A stretch of 41,872 bases of DNA, taken from assembly GCA_020832655.1 (NCBI GenBank), contig JAFIEF010000026.1:1-41872 (forward strand). Reading direction: 5' to 3'. Source of the DNA: Paracoccaceae bacterium (lineage in GTDB: Bacteria; Pseudomonadota; Alphaproteobacteria; Rhodobacterales; Rhodobacteraceae). Position 1 is the first letter of the stretch, and every line of letters begins with the position of its first letter. The position numbers and the translations under genes were made by a program. Below, one piece after another: positions 36,586 to 41,872 of this stretch. Below the pieces are notes generated by a model that was given only the letters and a program-made list of their open reading frames with translations, was not told the origin of the DNA and did no database searches.

Positions 36586-36656
36586 GCGCCCGCAAGCGGC
36601 ACCCACCCGCCCGCCCATGCACCGCTTGCGGGCGCGCCTGATGCGGTGCCCGCATC
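36586..36656. terminator. Inverted repeats between glmM and the DUF4139 gene
   Basis: A perfect 14-bp stem, GCGCCCGCAAGCGG (36586-36599) with CCGCTTGCGGGCGC (36622-36635), encloses a 22-base C-rich loop. A second hairpin, GATGCGG / CCGCATC (36640-36656, 3-base loop), follows. Both sit between convergent genes. There is no T-run, so termination may depend on the stem strength or on Rho. Confidence 0.65.
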
Positions 36657-36668
36657 GGGCTGATCTTG

Positions 36669-38537
36669 TCACGGTGCGGCGCTGCGGATCAGATCGTGCA
36701 GCGCGTCTTCCAGCCGGTCCAGCTGGTCTGACGCTTCGCGGCGCGCGGCGCGGTTATCCTCTATCTGCGTGTCAATCGCGTCCACCCGCGCGCGCCGCTG
36801 GGCGGTTGCCGGGCTGTCATCGCCAAGCTGCACGATCAGCCCTGCCAGCCTGTCCTGATCGGCGATCAGTTCTGCCTCTTGGTCCTGAAGTCGCGCGATC
36901 TCGCGCCGGGTCTGGCTTTGCGCGCGGCGCAACTCTTGCAGGCGTGCCAGAAGCGCGATGGTGTCATCGTCACTGATGCGCTGCATCCAGATATCGAGCG
37001 CGGCATCATCGAGGTCGAGCAAGGCGATTCGGGTCTCGGTGATGCGGGTTTCCAGCACTGGAAAGGTCTTGATCCGGCCTTCCTCCAGCATCAGCGCGAA
37101 GCGGGTTTCCGCCAGCAAATCCGCGCCGCCTTCGGTTTCGATCTGCCAGCCCGCGCGGTGCGGATGCGCCAGCGTCAGCACGCGTGGCCCGTCCGCCGCC
37201 CCTTCGATGCGGTAGCTGGTGCGCCGCTCCAGCCGGGTCTGGGCAAGCAGCACCCCATCGACCACCCGTGCGCGCAGCACGGTCTGCGCGTCTTCGCTGT
37301 GTTCGCGCACGCGAATCGCGGTGTCGCGGGCAAATTCCACCATTTCGCGTGCGTTGGGCGGCAGTTCGGGGATCATTGCATCCCCGGCATGGCCGTGCCC
37401 GTCCTGATAGAGCGTCATGACCCCGGCGGGCAGACGCAGTGGCAGCGGGTTGATGATCTCGATGGCATGAACCGGGTGCATCTGCCCCTGTCCGCCGCGA
37501 TAGACGGTCAGCCACGCATCACGCAATGTATCGCGCAGAAAGGGCAGGCTGATCATCTCGCCCGCCTGCAATGTCACGGCCTGCGGCAGAGTGAAGCGCG
37601 AAAAGCTGGTGGTGTCCTCCATCTGGGGGGTGGCGATGTCGAAAGCGGCCTCGAACGCGGCGCTGCGCGCCATTGGCGCGGCGGCCAGCATTTCGGGTTC
37701 GATCATGGGCTCAGCCAATTTGCGCGGCGCTTCCAGCCGATCATAAAGCTGCACCTGAAGCGCCTGCACGGCCCCGGTGGCGAGTGTCAGCTCGATATCC
37801 CGCCAATCCTGCCCGGTGGTGTTTTCCAGCACTGCCCAGCCGGTCAGCTCCACCCCTTGGGCGGTGGTTTCCGCGCGCCATGCGGTTTTCCATACAGGCG
37901 CGGGTTGCAGCCAGCCAAGCGCGATCTCGCGCGGCTCTGCGATGCTGCCTGACAGCCGAAGCGGCACCATCTGGCCGCTGGTCCCTGCGCGCAGCGCTCT
38001 CAGCGCGCGCTCCAGCGCGGCATTGTCGGCGGCATCGGCAAAGCGCAGGCTGGTGGCTTCGTCCAGTGCGATCTGGCGCAGCGTGCCATCGGCCAGACGC
38101 AGGGTCAGCGCCGCGCAGCCGGCCTGCCCTTCGATGGTGCAGGGCACATCGCGGCTGCCCATGATCCGGCCCTCCAGCGCTGTGCCGCGCCGTTCTACCT
38201 GTGCGGGTGCGCCGGGCATGGCATCGATCAGGGCGCGCAGATCGGTCACGGCCTCTGGGCCGAAGGGCAGCGCGGCAAAGGTATCGGCAAGCCCGCCCGG
38301 CCCGGTCATGGTCAGCACCGGCACGCCCCCTGCCGGGTCCGACAGGCGCAGGGATTTCAGGAAATCATCGATATCGGCGCGTCGCACGGTCATTGACAGC
38401 CCGTCTGCATCCATCGGGGCCGTGGCGCTGATCAGGGCCAGCCCGGCGGTGGACAGCGTCACGGCGGTAATCTGTGGCTCGGCCTGCGCCATAGCGGCCA
38501 TGCCGGTTGCAACACAGGAAGCAATGATCACACGCAT
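36669..38537 (-). CDS. DUF4139 domain-containing exported protein
   Basis: A 622-residue protein with a Sec signal peptide (about 1-19, ending AMAQA). It matches the DUF4139 family, which is related to fungal mucoidy-inhibitor-A-like proteins. Visible parts: an N-terminal domain with VRRADIDDFLKSLRL; the LQPAPVWKTAWRAE region typical of the family; GWAVLENTTGQDWRDIELTLATG; and a long C-terminal coiled coil (about 540-620, RREIARLQDQEAELIADQD) ending DALHDLIRSAAP. Function unknown; a periplasmic or surface location is likely. Divergent from parC by about 165 bases. Confidence 0.85.
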   Translation of the reverse strand: MRVIIASCVATGMAAMAQAEPQITAVTLSTAGLALISATAPMDADGLSMTVRRADIDDFLKSLRLSDPAGGVPVLTMTGPGGLADTFAALPFGPEAVTDLRALIDAMPGAPAQVERRGTALEGRIMGSRDVPCTIEGQAGCAALTLRLADGTLRQIALDEATSLRFADAADNAALERALRALRAGTSGQMVPLRLSGSIAEPREIALGWLQPAPVWKTAWRAETTAQGVELTGWAVLENTTGQDWRDIELTLATGAVQALQVQLYDRLEAPRKLAEPMIEPEMLAAAPMARSAAFEAAFDIATPQMEDTTSFSRFTLPQAVTLQAGEMISLPFLRDTLRDAWLTVYRGGQGQMHPVHAIEIINPLPLRLPAGVMTLYQDGHGHAGDAMIPELPPNAREMVEFARDTAIRVREHSEDAQTVLRARVVDGVLLAQTRLERRTSYRIEGAADGPRVLTLAHPHRAGWQIETEGGADLLAETRFALMLEEGRIKTFPVLETRITETRIALLDLDDAALDIWMQRISDDDTIALLARLQELRRAQSQTRREIARLQDQEAELIADQDRLAGLIVQLGDDSPATAQRRARVDAIDTQIEDNRAARREASDQLDRLEDALHDLIRSAAP

Positions 38538-38701
38538 GACAGATTCCCTTCACCAAAACAGACTGCGATCAGGTTACGCCCCGGCACCGGCCCGCGACAA
38601 GCGATTACGCCGCGGCGCGCGGAAACTTGCCGTGATTGCGCCGCGCCCGATAGCGCCTGATAGCGCTGGACCTATGCCAGCACTGGCGCTATGCCAAGGG
38701 C

Positions 38702-41005
38702 ATGGCACAAGATGATGACCCCGCGCAGGATTTGCCCCTGTCCACAACCGAACCGCTGCGGCGCGCGCTTGGCACCCGCTATCTGCAATATGCGCTCTCG
38801 ACCATCATGCATCGCGCGCTGCCCGATGCGCGCGACGGGCTGAAGCCGGTGCATCGGCGCATCCTGTTTGCAATGCGCGAATTGAAGCTGTCGCCCACAG
38901 GCGGATTTCGCAAATCCGCCAAGATTACCGGCGATGTGATGGGCAATTACCACCCTCATGGCGATGCTGCGATCTATGATGCGATGGCGCGGCTGGCGCA
39001 GGATTTCAACATGCGCTACCCGCTGGTGGACGGGCAGGGCAATTTCGGCAATATCGACGGCGACAATCCCGCCGCCGCGCGCTACACCGAGGCGCGCATG
39101 GCCCCTGCCGCCGAGGCGCTGTTGCAGGGGCTGGCCGAAAATGCCGTGGATTTCCGCCCCAACTATGACGGCACGCTGGAAGAACCATCCGTTCTGCCTG
39201 CGGCGTTTCCCAACCTTCTGGCCAATGGTGCCAGCGGCATTGCCGTGGGCATGGCCACCAATATCCCGCCGCATAATCTGGATGAACTGATCGAGGGATG
39301 TCTGGCGCTGATCGCCGACCCTGATCTGGGTGATGCTGGCCTGGCGCGGCTGATCCCCGGCCCGGATTTCCCCACCGGCGGGATCATCGTGGAACCGCCC
39401 GAATCGATTCTGAACGCCTATGTCACCGGGCGCGGGGCGTTTAGGCTGCGCGCGCGCTGGCAGATCGAGGATCTGGGGCGTGGCCAGTGGCAGGTTGTGG
39501 TCACTGAAATACCGTTTCAGGTGCCCAAATCGCGCCTGATCGAGAAGCTGGCCGAAGTGATCCAGACCCGCAAGGTGCCGCTTCTGGCTGATGTGCGCGA
39601 CGAATCGGCGGATGATGTCCGCATTGTGCTGGAACCCAAAAGTCGCACAGTTGACCCGGATCTGATGATGGGGATGCTGTTCAAGCAATCCGATCTGGAA
39701 ACCCGCTTCAGCCTGAACATGAATGTGCTGATCGATGGCGTCACACCGCGCGTGTGCAGCCTGCGCGAGGTGCTGCGCGCCTTTCTGGACCACCGCCGCG
39801 AGGTGCTGACGCGCCGGTCCCGCCACCGGCTGGACAAGATCGACCACCGGCTGGAAGTGCTGGAAGGCTTCATCATCGCCTTTCTGAACCTTGATCGGGT
39901 GATCGACATCATCCGCTATGATGACGCCCCGCGCGCGGCGCTGATGCGCGAGGTCTGGGCGCGCGATTTCCCGCGCGCCTCCTCGGAAAAGGATTACCTC
40001 TCGCCGCCAGAGGGCGAGGGCGAGCTGAGCGAAGTGCAGGCCGAAGCGATCCTGAACATGCGCCTGCGCAGCCTGCGTCGCCTGGAAGAGCTGGAACTGA
40101 AGCGCGAACATGACGAATTGCTCAAGGAACGCGCAGAGCTTGAAGACCTGCTGGCCTCTGACAAGCTGCAATGGCAGCGTATCGGGGCAGAGCTGCGCGA
40201 TGTGCAGGGGCTGTTCGGCAAGGCCAGCGATGCAGGTCGCCGCCGCACCGATTTCGCCACCGCCACCGATGTCGAGGATGTGCCGCTTGAAGCCATGATC
40301 GAGCGTGAACCGATCACGGTGGTCTGTTCGAAAATGGGCTGGATTCGTGCCATGAAGGGCCATGTCGCGCTGGATCAGGCCTTCAAGTTCAAGGATGGCG
40401 ACGAAGGCCGCTTCGCCTTTCATTCCGAGACCACCGACAAGATCGTGTTGTTCGGCTCCAACGGGCGCTTCTATACCTTGCTGGCCGCCAATCTGCCCGG
40501 TGGGCGCGGCATGGGCGAACCCGTGCGCCTGATGGTCGATCTGCCCAATGAGGCAGAGATCGTGACCCTGTTCACCTGTCGTGCCGGGGCGAAGCTGGTT
40601 GTGGCCTCCAGCGCGGGGGACGGGTTTGTCGTGCCTGCCGATGACGTGATCGCGCAGACCCGCAGCGGCAAGCAGGTTCTGAACCTGAAAGACGGGGTGC
40701 GCGCGCTGATCTGCCGTCATGTCGCGGGCGATCATCTGGCCGTGGTCGGCGAGAACCGGAAATTGCTGATCTTCCCGCTGGGTGAACTGCCCGAAATGGG
40801 GCGCGGCAAGGGGGTGCGGTTGCAATCCTACAAGGATGGCGGGCTGTCGGATCTGACCACGCTGACCCTGGCGGACGGGTTGTCTTGGAAAGACCCGGCC
40901 GGGCGCACCCGACATGAGCCTGATCTGTCCGAATGGCTGGGCAAGCGCGCCAGTGCAGGACGCATGGCCCCGCGCGGCTTTCCGCGCGACAATCGCTTTT
41001 CCTGA
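38702..41005 (+). CDS. parC: DNA topoisomerase IV subunit A
   Basis: Breakage-rejoining subunit of topoisomerase IV, which separates linked daughter chromosomes. 767 residues. The active-site Tyr is residue 128 ([10 protein letters not shown]). The motif [12 protein letters not shown] and [15 protein letters not shown] mark the 5Y-CAP region; the C-terminal beta-pinwheel starts near residue 530. ParC rather than GyrA is supported by the short C-terminal domain without a GyrA box and by the [22 protein letters not shown] pattern. At the quinolone-region positions equivalent to E. coli ParC Ser80 and Glu84 it has Ala89 and Asp93. Its ribosome site is weak (AAGGGC immediately before the ATG). 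Confidence 0.93.
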   Translation: MAQDDDPAQDLPLSTTEPLRRALGTRYLQYALSTIMHRALPDARDGLKPVHRRILFAMRELKLSPTGGFRKSAKITGDVMGNYHPHGDAAIYDAMARLAQDFNMRYPLVDGQGNFGNIDGDNPAAARYTEARMAPAAEALLQGLAENAVDFRPNYDGTLEEPSVLPAAFPNLLANGASGIAVGMATNIPPHNLDELIEGCLALIADPDLGDAGLARLIPGPDFPTGGIIVEPPESILNAYVTGRGAFRLRARWQIEDLGRGQWQVVVTEIPFQVPKSRLIEKLAEVIQTRKVPLLADVRDESADDVRIVLEPKSRTVDPDLMMGMLFKQSDLETRFSLNMNVLIDGVTPRVCSLREVLRAFLDHRREVLTRRSRHRLDKIDHRLEVLEGFIIAFLNLDRVIDIIRYDDAPRAALMREVWARDFPRASSEKDYLSPPEGEGELSEVQAEAILNMRLRSLRRLEELELKREHDELLKERAELEDLLASDKLQWQRIGAELRDVQGLFGKASDAGRRRTDFATATDVEDVPLEAMIEREPITVVCSKMGWIRAMKGHVALDQAFKFKDGDEGRFAFHSETTDKIVLFGSNGRFYTLLAANLPGGRGMGEPVRLMVDLPNEAEIVTLFTCRAGAKLVVASSAGDGFVVPADDVIAQTRSGKQVLNLKDGVRALICRHVAGDHLAVVGENRKLLIFPLGELPEMGRGKGVRLQSYKDGGLSDLTTLTLADGLSWKDPAGRTRHEPDLSEWLGKRASAGRMAPRGFPRDNRFS

Positions 41006-41042
41006 GCACTGGCGCGATCAGGGGCCGCGATGGGGTTTGCCT

Positions 41043-41056
41043 GATCTGGCCAGATC
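41043..41056. promoter_or_regulatory. 14-base perfect palindrome before the lipoprotein gene
   Basis: GATCTGGCCAGATC is a perfect 14-base palindrome located 25 bases before the lipoprotein start and about 40 bases after the parC stop. It could be an operator, but a palindrome of this length can also arise by chance in GC-rich DNA. Confidence 0.3.
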
Positions 41057-41080
41057 GGCTAGACCTGCTGGTCAGGGATT

Positions 41081-41692
41081 ATGGGGATGACGCATATGGG
41101 ACCAGTTCCAAGGAAGCGCAGCATTGCCGGTCTGGCAGGGGTGGCGTTTCTGGCCGCCTGTGCCAGTGGCGCGCAACTGGGCGACGAACGCGCCGAGCTG
41201 GAGAATTTCCGCCTTGGCCATGCTGTGGTGGTGGCCTCTGAAGCGTCACTCGGTCCGGCCTCGCGCCGCGCCGCGCCGGAAGAGTGGGAAGAAACGCTGA
41301 CGCGCGAAATCAAGCGCCGGTTTGATCGATATGAAGGCGACAGGCTTTATCACATCGCGGTCAATGTGCAGGGCTATGTGCTGGCCATCCCCGGCATTCC
41401 GATTGTCGCCGCGCCGCGTTCAGTGCTGATCATCGGGGTCACAATCTGGGATGACGCCGCCGAAGCCAAGCTCAACAACAACCCGCATCGAATCACGGTA
41501 CTGGAAAGCATGTCCGGCGAGACTGTTGTCGGATCGGGGCTGACCCAGTCTTCCCAGCAGCAAATGCGCAACCTGTCACAAAATGCCGTGGCTGCCATAG
41601 AGCGCTGGATGGCGACCAAGCCCGAATGGTTTCCCGCGCCCGATATCGCGCAGGCTGAAAGCGCGCCGCAGGCGCAGGGCACAGCCCCCTGA
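41081..41692 (+). CDS. Predicted lipoprotein of unknown function
   Basis: A 203-residue protein with a lipoprotein signal: basic RKR, hydrophobic IAGLAGVAFLA and the lipobox LAAC about 25-27 residues in. The mature domain has TREIKRRFDRYEGDRLYHIAVNVQGYVLAIPG, then VLIIGVTIWDDAAEAKLN, the pattern of an alpha/beta domain with a central strand. I do not recognise a family. Starts at 41081, 41087 and 41096 are all in frame; AGGG at 41074-41077 is best spaced for 41087, so the true N-terminus is uncertain. It lies between parC and tuf and may be transcribed with parC. Confidence 0.75.
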   Translation: MGMTHMGPVPRKRSIAGLAGVAFLAACASGAQLGDERAELENFRLGHAVVVASEASLGPASRRAAPEEWEETLTREIKRRFDRYEGDRLYHIAVNVQGYVLAIPGIPIVAAPRSVLIIGVTIWDDAAEAKLNNNPHRITVLESMSGETVVGSGLTQSSQQQMRNLSQNAVAAIERWMATKPEWFPAPDIAQAESAPQAQGTAP

Positions 41693-41732
41693 CCCGGCCG
41701 GGGGGCAAATGCAGAAATCCGCTGAACCCTGC

Positions 41733-41761
41733 TTGATTTTTCGCGACTGACTGAGTAACAG
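41733..41761 (+). promoter_or_regulatory. Candidate tuf promoter
   Basis: TTGATT (41733-41738) with TAACAG (41756-41761), spacer 17, is a weak match to the sigma-70 consensus. It lies 57 bases before the tuf ATG, within a T-rich stretch that contrasts with its surroundings. Call is tentative. Confidence 0.3.
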
Positions 41762-41817
41762 GCGCGCGTGTCTTTTCGGGGCCGACGCATCGGCCAGCAA
41801 CAAAGGGTGCCGGAATC

Positions 41818-41872
41818 ATGGCAAAGCAAAAGTTTGAACGCAATAAACCGCATGTGAACGTTGGCACGATTG
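41818..41872 (+). CDS. tuf: Elongation factor Tu (5' end only)
   Basis: The last 55 bases encode MAKQKFERNKPHVNVGTI, the invariant start of EF-Tu just before its first GTP-binding loop (GHVDHGKT, beyond the window). The gene continues past the right edge. EF-Tu delivers aminoacyl-tRNAs to the ribosome. Upstream bases include AAAGGG, a weak ribosome site, at a distance of 13 bases. Confidence 0.95.
   Translation, partial: MAKQKFERNKPHVNVGTI

Noticed and set aside
38672-40915. 747-residue open frame on the minus strand opposite parC
   Set aside because: Antisense to the conserved parC gene; composition (Gln/His/Arg/Gly-rich) is that of a shadow frame.

Overview
The window reads as a stretch of core chromosome from a high-GC alphaproteobacterium, most likely a member of the Rhodobacterales (Roseobacteraceae/Paracoccaceae). 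Reasons: gene orders typical of that group (glyQ-DUF6446-glyS followed by a PPDK-like gene; murA-DUF2948-hisD; pepA-holC; rplM-rpsI), a heterotetrameric sarcosine oxidase operon, a SleB-type hydrolase, and many ATGA/TAATG overlaps. No phage, transposase, integrase or CRISPR array was seen. No coding gap exceeds about 300 bases. The first 51 bases are pure C and the window ends 55 bases into tuf.

Layout. 1-3961: sarcosine oxidase soxD-soxA-soxG (soxB would lie upstream, beyond the poly-C). 4060-6311: Fe/Mn superoxide dismutase, cytidylate kinase (minus) and a MipA/OmpV outer-membrane protein. 6385-9156: pepA, holC, hisA. 9153-11791: two divergently transcribed MltB-type lytic transglycosylase lipoproteins. 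11805-14119 (minus): a sulfur module made of a secreted rhodanese, a YeeE/YedE transporter and a 60-residue membrane peptide, with a repeat-rich upstream region. 14399-16230: a DMT exporter and an SseB-like protein. 16457-18581: rplM-rpsI, a universal stress protein and an MTA/SAH nucleosidase. 18590-23102: alr and tRNA-Thr(GGT) on minus, then a 58-residue basic protein, murA, a DUF2948 gene and hisD. 23189-25051 (minus): a secreted trypsin-fold protein that has lost its catalytic triad. 25187-31753: glyQ, DUF6446, glyS and a PPDK homologue with a degraded ATP-binding half. 31964-36553: SleB hydrolase, a FolB fusion, folP, glmM. 36669-41692: DUF4139 protein (minus), parC and a lipoprotein, followed by the start of tuf.

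Functional themes: one-carbon and folate metabolism (sarcosine oxidase makes methylene-THF; folB and folP build the pterin cofactor), peptidoglycan synthesis and remodelling (murA, glmM, alr, two MltB homologues, SleB), translation (rplM, rpsI, glyQ/glyS, tRNA-Thr, tuf) and sulfur import.

No wholly new multi-gene system is evident. The best candidates for undescribed biology are the PPDK homologue with a missing nucleotide site but intact phospho-His and PEP sites, the (PE)11 pseudo-protease, the rhodanese/YeeE/mini-protein sulfur module with its putative operator, the FolB fusion, and a mosaic glyS whose 3' third has clearly lower GC.
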